This document shows, in pieces, positions 50,002 to 59,801 of a stretch of DNA of 64,000 nucleotides (position 1 is its first letter; each line of letters begins with the position of its first letter). A program made the position numbers and the translations under genes. The notes beneath the pieces were generated by a model, which was not told where the DNA came from, did no database searches, and was given only the letters and a program-made list of their open reading frames with translations. This DNA is from Flavobacterium sp. HSC-61S13 (lineage in GTDB: Bacteria; Bacteroidota; Bacteroidia; Flavobacteriales; Flavobacteriaceae), in NCBI RefSeq assembly GCF_024171535.1, contig NZ_JALJZV010000015.1, forward strand, positions 31,170 through 95,169, in the 5' to 3' direction.

Positions 50002-50706
50002 TTAAATATATAACTTCGCCAGATAGTCAAAGTGCTTGCCTTCATATACCAATTCACATTGGAAACCATGAGCATGTGCTGCATTTTGTAGGGTGTTATA
50101 ATCGAGGTAAAGCCAGTCAAAAGTATCCTCAGTTTGGCCTTTATAAGTTACGGTAAATTCCAGTTCACCATAATAGTCTTTGTCCTGCGGGATCCATCTG
50201 CCACCATCTTCATCTTCGTCAAACATATAAATCAAATCGGTACTGTCTATCAATATTTGACCTCCGGGTTCGAGCAAAGATTTTAGCTTGCTTAAATAGG
50301 TGCTAATACGATTGAGTTTTCCGAAAATTCCAGTCCCATTCATCAACAGTAAAATCGTATCGAAGGTTTCGTCTTCCAAATGAAGCATATCCATACAAAT
50401 GGCTTTATGGATGCCTCGCAGTTTGCAGGCTTCGATAGCGTTTGCTGACCAATCGATCGCAGTGACGTCCAAGCCCTTTTTAAGCAGTTCTAAGCTATGA
50501 CTTCCTGCGCCACACCCAATATCAAGGATTTTTCCTGAACTTAAATCCAGGGCCTTCTGTTCGATTTTAGGCATCGCTTTATAATCTCTAAAGAGATAAC
50601 TGACTTCCATTTCATCTTCTTCGGTTATATCAGTTTCTGTATAGAGGTTTTCTGGAGCATTGTTCGTTTGATAATCCAAAATGGCTCGGCCAAATAAATC
50701 TTTCAT
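50002..50706 (-). CDS. Class I SAM-dependent methyltransferase
   Basis: The 234 residues contain motif I ILDIGCGAGSHSLELLKKG near residue 63, the acidic end of strand 2 in VTAIDWSANAIEACK, and LLLMNGTGIFGKL followed by LLEPGGQILIDSTDL. The fold is clear, the substrate is not. N-terminal 50 residues (FGRAILDYQTNNAPENLYTE) match a group of small Bacteroidota methyltransferases of unknown target. Single gene, convergent with the DUF2059 gene and divergent from the zinc/iron-cluster gene. Confidence 0.88.
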   Translation of the reverse strand: MKDLFGRAILDYQTNNAPENLYTETDITEEDEMEVSYLFRDYKAMPKIEQKALDLSSGKILDIGCGAGSHSLELLKKGLDVTAIDWSANAIEACKLRGIHKAICMDMLHLEDETFDTILLLMNGTGIFGKLNRISTYLSKLKSLLEPGGQILIDSTDLIYMFDEDEDGGRWIPQDKDYYGELEFTVTYKGQTEDTFDWLYLDYNTLQNAAHAHGFQCELVYEGKHFDYLAKLYI

Positions 50707-50747
50707 GTATTTTAAATATAAAAGTGATTGTTGCTTTTGAGATTGTT

Positions 50748-50755
50748 TAAATTTG
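50748..50755 (+). promoter_or_regulatory. Bacteroidota -7 element upstream of the YkgJ-type gene
   Basis: TAAATTTG, 17 bases before the ATG at 50773, with TTG 17 bases upstream as a partial -33 box. Confidence 0.5.
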
Positions 50756-50772
50756 CACTCTAATACAATTGC

Positions 50773-51267
50773 ATGAAACAGTTTTTAATAGAGCTCCCAA
50801 AGCTTGCCAAAGATAAACATATCGAGAATAAAAAGTATTTTGATAAGCTAAAAAAGAAAACACCAAAAAATCTCGATGTGCAAATGCAAGAAATACATAC
50901 GGCTGTTTTTAAAAAAACGGATTGTCTGTCTTGCGCGAATTGTTGTAAGACCACGGGACCACTATTTACCGATGCAGACATCGAGCGTATTTCAAAACAC
51001 CTAAAAATGAAATCACAGCGCTTTGTCGAACAGTATCTCAGAATAGATGAAGATCAGGACTACGTTCTAAAATCGGTACCCTGTACTTTTTTGGATCACG
51101 AAAATTACTGTATGATCTATGATGTACGCCCTAAAGCCTGTCGAGAGTTTCCACATACTGATCGTAAAAAATTTCAACAAATCGCTAGTTTGACCCTTCA
51201 AAATGTTGCGATCTGCCCTGCTGCTTATAAAGTAGTGGAGGAGTTAAAAAAGAAAATGCCTCTGTAA
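50773..51267 (+). CDS. YkgJ-family cysteine-cluster protein
   Basis: Putative zinc- or iron-chelating protein. The 164 residues carry the family pattern CLSCANCCKTTGP near residue 55, then CTFLDHENYCMIYDVRPKACREFPH (in parts CTFLDHENYC and RPKACREFP) and a last cysteine in VAICPAA. Function unknown; some members protect or repair proteins. Its stop codon lies inside the terminator loop that follows. Confidence 0.88.
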   Translation: MKQFLIELPKLAKDKHIENKKYFDKLKKKTPKNLDVQMQEIHTAVFKKTDCLSCANCCKTTGPLFTDADIERISKHLKMKSQRFVEQYLRIDEDQDYVLKSVPCTFLDHENYCMIYDVRPKACREFPHTDRKKFQQIASLTLQNVAICPAAYKVVEELKKKMPL

Positions 51268-51279
51268 TAGAGGCATTTT
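51253..51279. terminator. Bidirectional intrinsic terminator overlapping the YkgJ-type stop codon
   Basis: Eleven-bp perfect arms AAAATGCCTCT (51253-51263) and complement (51269-51279). The TAA stop at 51265 is in the loop. Confidence 0.8.
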
Positions 51280-51292
51280 ATATAGTGAGCTT

Positions 51293-51520
51293 TTAGATAA
51301 AGAAATGTTCTTGTTCTAAAAGTTGTTCGATTTCTGGATCTAAGGATTCCTCGTTATCCGTTAAATGATTAAATTGTATTTTGATGTACTCTAATAATTC
51401 GAGTACCAATTCTTTTAGCTTCTCAAAAAAGCTGAGAGCATCTTCGATATAGCCTTTTACCATATCAAAAAGATCGAGTATTCTCTCTATAAAGGCAGCT
51501 ATCCTGTCAACGTATTTCAT
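51293..51520 (-). CDS. Small amphipathic helical protein, unknown
   Basis: Not recognised. The 75 residues have no signal peptide and no cysteine. Residues about 1-55 form a continuous amphipathic helix with hydrophobic residues every three or four positions (IAAFIERILDLFDMVKGYI, then LSFFEKLKELVLELLEYIK), followed by an acidic tail (LTDNEESLDPEIEQLLEQE). It could bind a membrane surface or form a coiled coil. The frame, ATG and terminator at 51253 support a real gene. It lies on the same strand 114 bases downstream of the response regulator. Confidence 0.6.
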   Translation of the reverse strand: MKYVDRIAAFIERILDLFDMVKGYIEDALSFFEKLKELVLELLEYIKIQFNHLTDNEESLDPEIEQLLEQEHFFI

Positions 51521-51634
51521 AATTTAGCAATTTTGGTTGGATTCTTTTTTCAAATATAATAAATATAATGGCTTATAATTTGATTTAAGATAAAACTAAC
51601 ATATTTAAAATGGAAGCGTACTAATTGCTATGTT

Positions 51635-52399
51635 TTATTGGTTTAACCAGCTTTTTAAATCGTTGATTTGACTTTTGCTGACTAAAATTGGTGAAGCAGA
51701 CACCGGAGGTGGTGTCAATAGAATTTCTATTTTTTGACTGCTGTGTTTGATGATCTCTTGTATGGAGTCGATGTGAATTACAAATTTTCTATTGACTTTA
51801 AAAAACTTTTTATCATCGAGTTTGCCGATGATATCTTTAATGGTATCGTTGTAAATGTAACTATTTCCATCGCGTGTATAAAGAAACAAATGTTTTCCCG
51901 ATCCTTCAAAATACGCAATGTCATTGCTGATTATCGATTTTAATTTATAACCATGAGTTACGAGAAACCGACTTTTGATCAGACTATCGGTCGCGTTGCC
52001 CATTTCGGCTAAGGAATCTAAGGTAGAGAGCAATTCAAATTGGTGAACGAGACTATTGAATTTTTTAAGTGCTCGATTTAAATCCTCTTCAGCAAATGGT
52101 TTTAAAATATAATCTACTGTAAACTGTTTGAAGACTTTTAGAGCATAAGAGTCATAAGCGGTAATGAAGATAATTGGAGCACTAATGGTGAGTTGCTCGA
52201 AAATTTCCAAACTTTTTCCATCGCCCAAATGAATATCCATAAAGATTAAGTCAACGCTATTTTCACTGAAATAGGCTAAGGATTGTTGAACGGATCTTAA
52301 AACCACAATTTCAGATATGGGAATAAAAGTCTGCTTCTCTAAAAGGGATTTTAGATAAGTAGCGGCCAAAAGTTCGTCTTCTACAATAGCAACTTTCAT
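51635..52399 (-). CDS. LytTR-family response regulator
   Basis: Two-component regulator. The 254 residues have a receiver domain (MKVAIVEDELLAATYL, phosphorylated Asp in LIFMDIHLGDGKS, ITAYDSYALKVF, LKPFAEEDLNRAL) and a C-terminal LytTR DNA-binding domain (about 150-254, with YFEGSGKHLFLYTRDG and FFKVNRKFVIHIDSIQEI). Start set at the ATG at 52399. The likely partner is the LytS-type kinase 7.4 kb away at the other end of the same gene row. A terminator lies between SusD and this gene, so its level may depend on read-through or on its own weak promoter. Confidence 0.93.
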   Translation of the reverse strand: MKVAIVEDELLAATYLKSLLEKQTFIPISEIVVLRSVQQSLAYFSENSVDLIFMDIHLGDGKSLEIFEQLTISAPIIFITAYDSYALKVFKQFTVDYILKPFAEEDLNRALKKFNSLVHQFELLSTLDSLAEMGNATDSLIKSRFLVTHGYKLKSIISNDIAYFEGSGKHLFLYTRDGNSYIYNDTIKDIIGKLDDKKFFKVNRKFVIHIDSIQEIIKHSSQKIEILLTPPPVSASPILVSKSQINDLKSWLNQ

Positions 52400-52423
52400 T
52401 TTTTGGTAAAAGTACAAAAAAAA

Positions 52424-52454
52424 GAACCGTCTAAAAATAAATCTCAGACGGTTC
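52424..52454 (-). terminator. Intrinsic terminator between SusD and the response-regulator gene
   Basis: Nine-bp perfect arms GAACCGTCT (52424-52432) and complement (52446-52454), followed in the minus direction by ten T with one interruption. It would cut most transcripts before the regulator gene. Confidence 0.85.
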
Positions 52455-52464
52455 GAGGGGCTAC

Positions 52465-53784
52465 CTATAAATTGGGGTTATTGAGTCGTGCATTTCGAGG
52501 ATAAGGTATGGTATATCTCGGATCGTTGTCCTGTAAAATATACTCTTTACCTTCCACGGTATGTACAATTCGTTTTTGATTAAATCTTCTGAGGTCAAAC
52601 CAACGTTGTCCTTCCAAAGCGAACTCTCTATAGCGTTCGTCTTGGATAAGCTCGAAAAGCTGTACATCATCCATTTGGTCTATATTACTCTCGATTTGAG
52701 AAAATGCAGCTGTTTTATATCGATTTTTGACCACTTGTTTTAGAGCGCTTTTTGCTTCGGTAAGGCGATTCAATTTTAACAGGACTTCCGCTTTAATAAA
52801 ATAGAGCTCCGCTGTTCTTATGCTTACTTTTTGCTCTTGTTGCCCCGTTTTAATAACCATCATTTTACTGTCTGATTTTTCAAAAAATAGGGGGTATCTC
52901 AAATCGTTATCGGTATCAAATGCCGCTAATAATTCAACAGAGGCAAAAGTCGTGTTTTTAACTTGGCTGTAATAGGTATCTTCTAATGCTAGAATAGATT
53001 CTACAGAGGTAAATAAATTTGGTAGCGTATTGGTAACATTCAAATCCTGTATACTACTTTTAAAAGCCAAGGCTTGTTCTGTGCTTTGTAGTGCTTTATC
53101 CCATTCGCGTTGATACAAATAAACTCGTGCTTCAAAAGCGTATAGAGCTGCCTTTGAAAAACGGTAATTCAATCCCTTCTCTTGACTGTTCAATTGCAAT
53201 AAACTCTTCGCTTTTTCCAAATCGCTGTGGATTTGATCGTAAACCTTTTGTGTGGTTTCGGGCTGTAATACTTGCTCTAAGTCCAGTTCTAAAGCCAAAG
53301 GAATCGCTTTGTCAGTTTTAGAAGTTATTGGATTATACGGTTTCGCATATAAGTTAACCAGGTCAAAAAAGGCATAAGCTCTCAAAGCATAGGCTTCTCC
53401 GATTAATTGATCTTTAAGCGTAGAGCTTGGTAGTATGGTACCGCCTTCATTGATTACATGATTGATATAAAATATAGAAGTGTAAAATTGCTGCCAAGGA
53501 AAAGCAGTGGTGTTGGCATCTTCCGATAGATCTTGCCACATAAAAATCTCTCTATATGTTTGAAAATCGTAAGACTCTGAATCGAGATTTAATTCATCGG
53601 TACGCAAGGCTGTTAGGGCTTTGTGTCTTGGATAAGTAGAATAAGCGGACGTCATCAATCCTCTAAAATCCTCTTGAGTCTTAGGAATGACGATTCCTTC
53701 GGGTTCTATGTCTAAAAAACTGTCACAACTCACAGCACCAAGGCTGAGAGTTAGACAACTAATAAGTATGAATATTTTTTTCAT
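52465..53784 (-). CDS. SusD/RagB-family nutrient-binding lipoprotein
   Basis: Surface lipoprotein that forms the lid of a SusC transporter. The 439 residues start with a signal peptide and lipobox LGAVSC (Cys20), followed by the acidic DSFLDIEPEG typical of SusD. A SusD-like N-terminal part with IGEAYALRAYAFFDLVNLYAKPYN (in parts IGEAYALRAYAFFDL and VNLYAKPYN) and a C-terminal RagB domain with ELIQDERYREFALEGQRWFDLRR (in parts) follow. At 439 residues it is on the short side, like peptide-importing RagB rather than glycan SusD proteins. It starts 18 bases after SusC. Confidence 0.93.
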   Translation of the reverse strand: MKKIFILISCLTLSLGAVSCDSFLDIEPEGIVIPKTQEDFRGLMTSAYSTYPRHKALTALRTDELNLDSESYDFQTYREIFMWQDLSEDANTTAFPWQQFYTSIFYINHVINEGGTILPSSTLKDQLIGEAYALRAYAFFDLVNLYAKPYNPITSKTDKAIPLALELDLEQVLQPETTQKVYDQIHSDLEKAKSLLQLNSQEKGLNYRFSKAALYAFEARVYLYQREWDKALQSTEQALAFKSSIQDLNVTNTLPNLFTSVESILALEDTYYSQVKNTTFASVELLAAFDTDNDLRYPLFFEKSDSKMMVIKTGQQEQKVSIRTAELYFIKAEVLLKLNRLTEAKSALKQVVKNRYKTAAFSQIESNIDQMDDVQLFELIQDERYREFALEGQRWFDLRRFNQKRIVHTVEGKEYILQDNDPRYTIPYPRNARLNNPNL

Positions 53785-53802
53785 GATCGTGGAAATTGTT
53801 GA

Positions 53803-56800
53803 TTAAAATGTGAAGTTTACTCCTATTGTAAATGATTTTGAAATCGGTTGAGCATAAATGCTACCGTAGGTTTCAGGGTCAAAGTATCCGGAATAATCTG
53901 TTCCAAATACCAATAGATTTCTACCTTCTAAGCTAATTCTGGCATTCTGTATTTTTAAAGCATCTGTCAGTGCTTTTGGAAAAGTATACCCCAAACGAAT
54001 ACTGCTAATTCTGATATAGCTCATTTCTTTTGCCCAAATGTCTAAATACTTATAACTATTCGAAACATCGGCAATGGCAAACCATTGATGTGCCATCCAG
54101 TCGTCGCCAGTACCAGAAGTTGGACTGCTGATTGCTGGAAGGTTTCCATTAGGGTTGCTAGGAGACCAAGCGTTTAATATATCTGTAGTATAATTTTGTC
54201 CGCGGTCAATCGATGCACTATTATAAGGCGGATTTCTAACTACGGTCTGCTTGATGTTAAAGGCAGCAGATATATTAATATCAAAATTGTTGATGACAAA
54301 ATTATTGATGATACCTCCAGTGAATTTAGGATCTTTATCACCAATAACAGTAAACAAATTTCTAAATTCTTCACTAGTCAAATTTGATTTGGTAAACTCA
54401 CCCGGCATAAAATCCGAATACGGATCGTATAGTTGGAAAAAATCTTTAGCGCCTACTTTTTCTCCATCTTTCCAGAAAAGGATGTTTCCCTTATCGTCTA
54501 AACCAGCGGTTTTAATCCCATAAACGGCATTAATTGCATTGCCTTCACCCGATGGAAGGAAACTGGAGTTTCGGGTTTCTACACGATCAATTTTACTTTT
54601 GTTATGCGCAATATTAAAGTTGGTTGTCCATTTGAAATTTGGACGATCTATGTTTCGTGTTGAAATCGAAATTTCATAACCCTTGTTGGTTATTTGTGCC
54701 CAGTTCATATTGGTGAACTCAAAACCATTCTCCAAAGGCAATTCTCGAAGTCCAATTAAATCCGTACTGTTTCTGTCATATACGTCAACGGCAATACTCA
54801 CTCTGTTTTGAAACATTCCTAAGTCAAAACCAAAATTGGTGTTGGTTGTTTTTTCCCATCTCAATTTGCTGTTAGGTGGGTTTATTACTTGAATATTGGA
54901 TTCCGACTGTCCTGGGAGTATCGAAACATATTTATATTCTCCAACTACAAATGGAGAGGTGTTTTTGTCGATGTTTCCTTGAAGACCATAAGATGCTCTC
55001 AATCTTAAATTAGAGATGAAATGCACGTCTTCCATAAATTTTTCGTTGGTTACCAACCACGAAGCAGAGGCAGACCATAACGGCAAATATTTATACTTCG
55101 GATCAACTCCAAATAGGTTGGAACCGTCATAACGCACACTACCAAAAAACGTATATCTACGATCGTATGTATAAGCTGCTGTAGCGAAAAATGAAGCAAA
55201 AGAGTTTTCTAAACGACTTCTTTTATAGGCCTCATAATCTTTCTCGCGCGAGATTTCTTCGTTGGGAAACATAATCGGTTTTGTAGTCAAAGTCTTTGGA
55301 TCATATCCAAAACCTTTAGTTACAATCAACTTGTTGTCTGTTTTTCTGATTTCAGTTCCAGCCATCAAGTCAATTTCATGGACATCTTTAATGATGGTGT
55401 TGTAAGTAAGTTGAGTTTTCCAGTTGTATTGCAAGAAATCTTGTTGCCAGTTTTGAATAATACCTCCATCTGGTAAGAAATAGTAATATGAACCGTCTTT
55501 ATAACGACGTGTTTTTTCACGTTCTTTTCTGGTGAAATAACTCTCTTTACCCGTATATTTTTCAGTGGCATTATTATCGAGTTGCAATCCGAATTGAGAA
55601 GATATTTTCAACTCATCTGTAATATCGTAGTTAGCATCTATAATAGCTTTAAGGGCGTTGTTCTTCATGTCGTATGAAGTGTTTTCTCTTTCTTCAAATA
55701 GATTAAAAGGGATATAACGATCGCTATAACCATCAATGTCTTTGTCGTAGTTAAAACTTCCGTCCTCATTATATGGCGTTAGGTATGGATTGACGTTTCT
55801 AGAGTAATTGGACGGATTGATAGCTGCATCGGCATCGGTTACATAAGATTTTTTATTCACTTGTGTACCGAATAAGGCAACACCTACTTTAAATTTATCG
55901 CTAACTTGAAAATTGTTTTTAAGGGTCAAATTGAAACGTTCAAAACCAGTTCCTATAGTGGCTCCTTCTTCGTCATAGTATCCTAAAGAGAAGTAATAGT
56001 CCGAACGGTCCCCACCACCAGATAAACTCAAGCCATACTGTTTGTTGATGGCCGTTTGATAAATGGCATCCGCCCAGTCTGTCTGATTGTTTCTCAGTTG
56101 ATTGATGTTTTGTTGTGTAGTTGAACTTAAAGCATCAAATCCATTTTGTCTAAAAAGATCCAATTCACCACTAGCGTTTAATATTCTTGAAATTTCTCCT
56201 TTATCGCTTCTGTAATTTAAGTCAGAACGTCCCGCTAGCATGAGTTCGAGGTCTACTTTTTGTGAAGCATTCATCAAGTTTAATTTGGAGAAATTCGGCT
56301 TTTGGGTGATAAAGGTATTAGCGGTGAAATTGACTTTCATATCGCCTTTTTTACCGCGCTTGGTTGTCACAGATATAACACCATTAGCTGCTCTAGCTCC
56401 ATAAATCGCTGTTGCAGCGGCATCTTTTAATATGGTGATATCCAAAATATCATCAGGATTTAAGCCTGCGATAGAGAAGTTTTGTAATTGATCAATATTG
56501 TCTTTATCACTGAAAGCCGGAATATCGTTTCCTTCCAAGGGCATACCATCAACAACCCAAAGTGGATCTTGAGGACCCGATAGAGAAGCCGTTCCACGGA
56601 TTCTAATCTTTGCAGGAGCTCCAGGAGCTCCGGTTGGTGTAGATACTGCAACACCAGCAATTTGACCGGATAACATCTGATCCACACTGGCTACACCAAC
56701 TTGCTTAACGTCTTCCATGCTAACTTGACCTACAGCCGAAGTTAATTTTCTTTTTTCAATAGTCTGATAACCCGTTACCACAACCTCGGTCATGATGTTG

Positions 56801-57138
56801 CTATCTGTAGATAAGCCAACGATATAATGCGTTTTTGAGGTCAGTGTAATGAGTCGAGACTCGTATCCCATATAGCTAACACGGATAGTTTTAGTGTTTT
56901 TTGGAATTTCTAAACTAAAATTACCGTCTATATCCGATACTGTACCAACACTAGTGCTTTGGATGATACCTTTTTGATCTGTTGTATTAGAAACCGATTG
57001 CGTTTCTACAACCACAGAAGCACCAGGAAGACTTAGCTTGTCAGCAGCATCTTGGACAAATCCTGTAATCACTCGTTTTTCTTGAGCAAAACTCAAGGAG
57101 AAACAGAGTAGGGTGAATAATAAGAGAGTGTTTTTCAT
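53803..57138 (-). CDS. SusC/RagA-family TonB-linked outer-membrane transporter
   Basis: TonB-dependent barrel paired with SusD. The 1111 residues have a signal peptide (ends LSFAQ), a CarboxypepD_reg-like domain (about 22-110, VSDIDGNFSLEIPKNTKTIRVSYMGYES in parts) with an extra 20-residue Ser/Thr/Gln-rich insertion before it closes, a plug (about 120-240: SAVGQVSMEDVKQ, IRIRGTASLSGPQDPLWVVDG, TILKDAAATAIYGARAANGVI) and a 22-strand barrel ending SKSFTIGVNFTF. No STN domain, so it is not an anti-sigma-linked regulator. Starts 13 bases after the metalloprotease. Substrate is likely peptide-based, judging from the protease. Confidence 0.95.
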   Translation of the reverse strand: MKNTLLLFTLLCFSLSFAQEKRVITGFVQDAADKLSLPGASVVVETQSVSNTTDQKGIIQSTSVGTVSDIDGNFSLEIPKNTKTIRVSYMGYESRLITLTSKTHYIVGLSTDSNIMTEVVVTGYQTIEKRKLTSAVGQVSMEDVKQVGVASVDQMLSGQIAGVAVSTPTGAPGAPAKIRIRGTASLSGPQDPLWVVDGMPLEGNDIPAFSDKDNIDQLQNFSIAGLNPDDILDITILKDAAATAIYGARAANGVISVTTKRGKKGDMKVNFTANTFITQKPNFSKLNLMNASQKVDLELMLAGRSDLNYRSDKGEISRILNASGELDLFRQNGFDALSSTTQQNINQLRNNQTDWADAIYQTAINKQYGLSLSGGGDRSDYYFSLGYYDEEGATIGTGFERFNLTLKNNFQVSDKFKVGVALFGTQVNKKSYVTDADAAINPSNYSRNVNPYLTPYNEDGSFNYDKDIDGYSDRYIPFNLFEERENTSYDMKNNALKAIIDANYDITDELKISSQFGLQLDNNATEKYTGKESYFTRKEREKTRRYKDGSYYYFLPDGGIIQNWQQDFLQYNWKTQLTYNTIIKDVHEIDLMAGTEIRKTDNKLIVTKGFGYDPKTLTTKPIMFPNEEISREKDYEAYKRSRLENSFASFFATAAYTYDRRYTFFGSVRYDGSNLFGVDPKYKYLPLWSASASWLVTNEKFMEDVHFISNLRLRASYGLQGNIDKNTSPFVVGEYKYVSILPGQSESNIQVINPPNSKLRWEKTTNTNFGFDLGMFQNRVSIAVDVYDRNSTDLIGLRELPLENGFEFTNMNWAQITNKGYEISISTRNIDRPNFKWTTNFNIAHNKSKIDRVETRNSSFLPSGEGNAINAVYGIKTAGLDDKGNILFWKDGEKVGAKDFFQLYDPYSDFMPGEFTKSNLTSEEFRNLFTVIGDKDPKFTGGIINNFVINNFDINISAAFNIKQTVVRNPPYNSASIDRGQNYTTDILNAWSPSNPNGNLPAISSPTSGTGDDWMAHQWFAIADVSNSYKYLDIWAKEMSYIRISSIRLGYTFPKALTDALKIQNARISLEGRNLLVFGTDYSGYFDPETYGSIYAQPISKSFTIGVNFTF

Positions 57139-57151
57139 TGTTGTTATACTA

Positions 57152-59734
57152 TTATAAGTTTAATGCTTCTGTAATTCTGCTGGCTAAATCGCGGTAATGA
57201 GCGCGAGTCGCTGTGTCGCCAGTATTTTGTTTTTTAGAAACCAACTTTAAAATTTTAGCGAGTTCTGCTTTTTTATAAGTGGTGATTTCCGAAACGCGTT
57301 TCATCGATGAATAATTGATGTTTCTCAACATATTATCCCCTTCAAGGTGATTACACAATGCTGGAATTCTCAACGTTTGATCGATTTGTATTGCGCTTTT
57401 TGATGTTTTTTCAAATAATTTGTTCGTTGAAATGATCAGGGCATCAACATAATTTTTTTGCGTCATACGCTCCAAAATTCCCAATGACTTTCCACGTTGT
57501 GTAACACTAAATACGGCTTCATTAATGGAACTAAATAAGTCGCTTACACTGTAGAAATCGTTTTTGCTGAGTTCCGTTTGTATTAATTCGTTTTCTGTCA
57601 TCCGCAATAAACGATCATCCATAAATAGTTCATAAATAACAGAGTACTGCAATTCTCTAGCCAAAGTATATGGAGAATACTCAAAAGGTCCAACAGGGGA
57701 ATCTTTTAACGGATAAGTGTTTTCCAAAACTTCATTAAAAAACAACCATTTAGGCAAGTGTATTACTTGGTCAATCAAGTATTTGGTAGCTTTCTTTTGC
57801 ATGGCAACAGGTACGGCTTCATAAGCCTTCTTGCCATCACCGAAGACAGTATTGTTTAAATAAACACCACCGATATTAGCCATAACGTGTTTGTTGTACA
57901 TCTGCCATTGACCGATAGTCCCGATATAAAGTTTTCCTGTTTCATAATAAGACTCTCCATCTTCGGCAGTCCAATTACTTAAGTTTGCAATAACGCGTTG
58001 TAAGTTTTTTACACCGTATTCGCTAGCTAAAACCGCGTCGTCACCCAAATCTTCAGATTGAGATCTTGGGTCGATCGTATTAGATAAACTTTGTTGTTCA
58101 CCATAAAAATATAAAGGATCGTTTTGATGTTGAACAAGTAATTGACGTAAGGCTGCTTTTTCTTGTTCTACTTGTGGATACCAACGGTATCCCCAATCGA
58201 TGGCGTATTTATCATAAATTCCGATTTTAGGAGTTATTGCTGTAATCTGATCTTCGGGTTGAGCCACGTAATTATAACGAGCATAATCCATGATAGATGG
58301 GGCGGTACCACCCATTTTTTGAGTGAATTCTTTAGATCGTAGAGAATCCACAGCAAAAGCATAAGAAGATCCCATATTGTGTTTTAGTCCAAAGGTGTGG
58401 CCTACTTCGTGGGAAGATACAAAACGAATGGCTTCACCCATGTGCTCGTCACTAAATTTATTTCCTCTTGCTTTAGGATCAATAGGACCCGTTTGTATGC
58501 GCATCCAGCTTTGTAAGGACGTCATCACATTGTGCCACCATATAATATCAGCTTCGATGATTTCTCCACTTCGCGGATCAACTACCGATGGCCCCATAGC
58601 ATTTGCCTTTGGAGAGGCCGCATAAGTAATTACAGAATAACGTACATCGTCTATATCAAAATCTAAATCTGCTTCCGTAGGCTCTTTGGCGATGATCGCA
58701 TTTTTAAAACCGGCTTGTTCAAAGGCAACTTGCCAATCGTGAACACCGTCAATAATCTTTTGGCGCCATTGTTTTGGTGTCGCAGGATCTATATAATAAA
58801 CAATCGGTTTTTTAGGTTCGACCAATTCTCCTTTTAGATATTTTTCAATATCTGATGTTTTGGGTTCCATGCGCCATCGCGTGATGATTTCCTTTTCCTC
58901 CATCGCATGTTGTTGGTCATTAAAATACCAATGCTTTTCAGTGAAATAGCCAATGCGTTTATCCGAGAATCGCGGTTGCATCGGTGTTTTGGAAAGTAAA
59001 ACGATATTGGTAGTAATCCCCAAAGTTACAGCCAAATCCGTACCACCCTCATTTACTGATGTGGTCAACTGTGACTTGATAACCATGTTTTCAGGAAAGG
59101 TTTTAACCGCTTCTATATAGGATAAATTAGCCTTTACCGAACCACCCAATCCAAGATTGCTCAAAACATCATTAAAACTCTTTTGATTTCCGTCAAAAAT
59201 CTTATTTACTTTGATGACAACCGATGTAGAATCGTTGTTTTTAGCTTCGATATCAAAAACCTCTATAATAGACTCTGCAAAATTGTTTTTTACGGACTCT
59301 GTTATGGCATCGCCTTCTGGTGAAGATACTCTAGGTACTACGGTTTTCACCCATACCTTATTAGCTAAGGTGTCTTTGTGAAATGTAATGACTTTGTTTT
59401 CATAATTCATTCCTTTATTGATACCTGCCTCATTGACTTGTAAGGGAACTTGCGAGAGTTTGTTGACAATCAGGAATTGACGGTCAAACAAGCTATCAGG
59501 GATTTCAAAATACACATCAGTCTTAACTTGGATGGTATTGAACATGCCCTTTTTATAAGTCGCTTTTTTAATCAGCTCGTTATAGTTTTTTGCTTTTGTT
59601 GATGTAGAATCTTTTTCTGTTTTATCCTCTTTCGCTTTTTTCTCTTTCTTCTGTGCAAAGGTTACAGTAACATTCATAACCAACAATAAAAGTAGTAATG
59701 TTTTGATTTTTAGTCTTACCGTGTTTTTACTCAT
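57152..59734 (-). CDS. Secreted zinc metalloprotease, DUF5117/DUF5118 type
   Basis: Large exported peptidase of 860 residues. A signal peptide (ends VTFAQ) is followed by a Lys/Glu-rich linker, a DUF5117/5118-like N-terminal region (about 50-300) and a metzincin-type catalytic domain. The zinc motif HEVGHTFGLKH (HExxHxxGxxH) lies near residue 440, and the Met-turn in SIMDYARYNYV follows. The family is a Bacteroidota group of unknown specificity, probably periplasmic or surface-held. It has no type IX sorting tail. It opens the protease-SusC-SusD transcription unit behind an operator-like repeat. Confidence 0.9.
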   Translation of the reverse strand: MSKNTVRLKIKTLLLLLLVMNVTVTFAQKKEKKAKEDKTEKDSTSTKAKNYNELIKKATYKKGMFNTIQVKTDVYFEIPDSLFDRQFLIVNKLSQVPLQVNEAGINKGMNYENKVITFHKDTLANKVWVKTVVPRVSSPEGDAITESVKNNFAESIIEVFDIEAKNNDSTSVVIKVNKIFDGNQKSFNDVLSNLGLGGSVKANLSYIEAVKTFPENMVIKSQLTTSVNEGGTDLAVTLGITTNIVLLSKTPMQPRFSDKRIGYFTEKHWYFNDQQHAMEEKEIITRWRMEPKTSDIEKYLKGELVEPKKPIVYYIDPATPKQWRQKIIDGVHDWQVAFEQAGFKNAIIAKEPTEADLDFDIDDVRYSVITYAASPKANAMGPSVVDPRSGEIIEADIIWWHNVMTSLQSWMRIQTGPIDPKARGNKFSDEHMGEAIRFVSSHEVGHTFGLKHNMGSSYAFAVDSLRSKEFTQKMGGTAPSIMDYARYNYVAQPEDQITAITPKIGIYDKYAIDWGYRWYPQVEQEKAALRQLLVQHQNDPLYFYGEQQSLSNTIDPRSQSEDLGDDAVLASEYGVKNLQRVIANLSNWTAEDGESYYETGKLYIGTIGQWQMYNKHVMANIGGVYLNNTVFGDGKKAYEAVPVAMQKKATKYLIDQVIHLPKWLFFNEVLENTYPLKDSPVGPFEYSPYTLARELQYSVIYELFMDDRLLRMTENELIQTELSKNDFYSVSDLFSSINEAVFSVTQRGKSLGILERMTQKNYVDALIISTNKLFEKTSKSAIQIDQTLRIPALCNHLEGDNMLRNINYSSMKRVSEITTYKKAELAKILKLVSKKQNTGDTATRAHYRDLASRITEALNL

Positions 59735-59801
59735 TCCAATGTTAAGTTAAAGTTAATACGCCTTAAAACTAGGGGCAATTTTTAAAACTGAAAAGTTTTA
59801 T

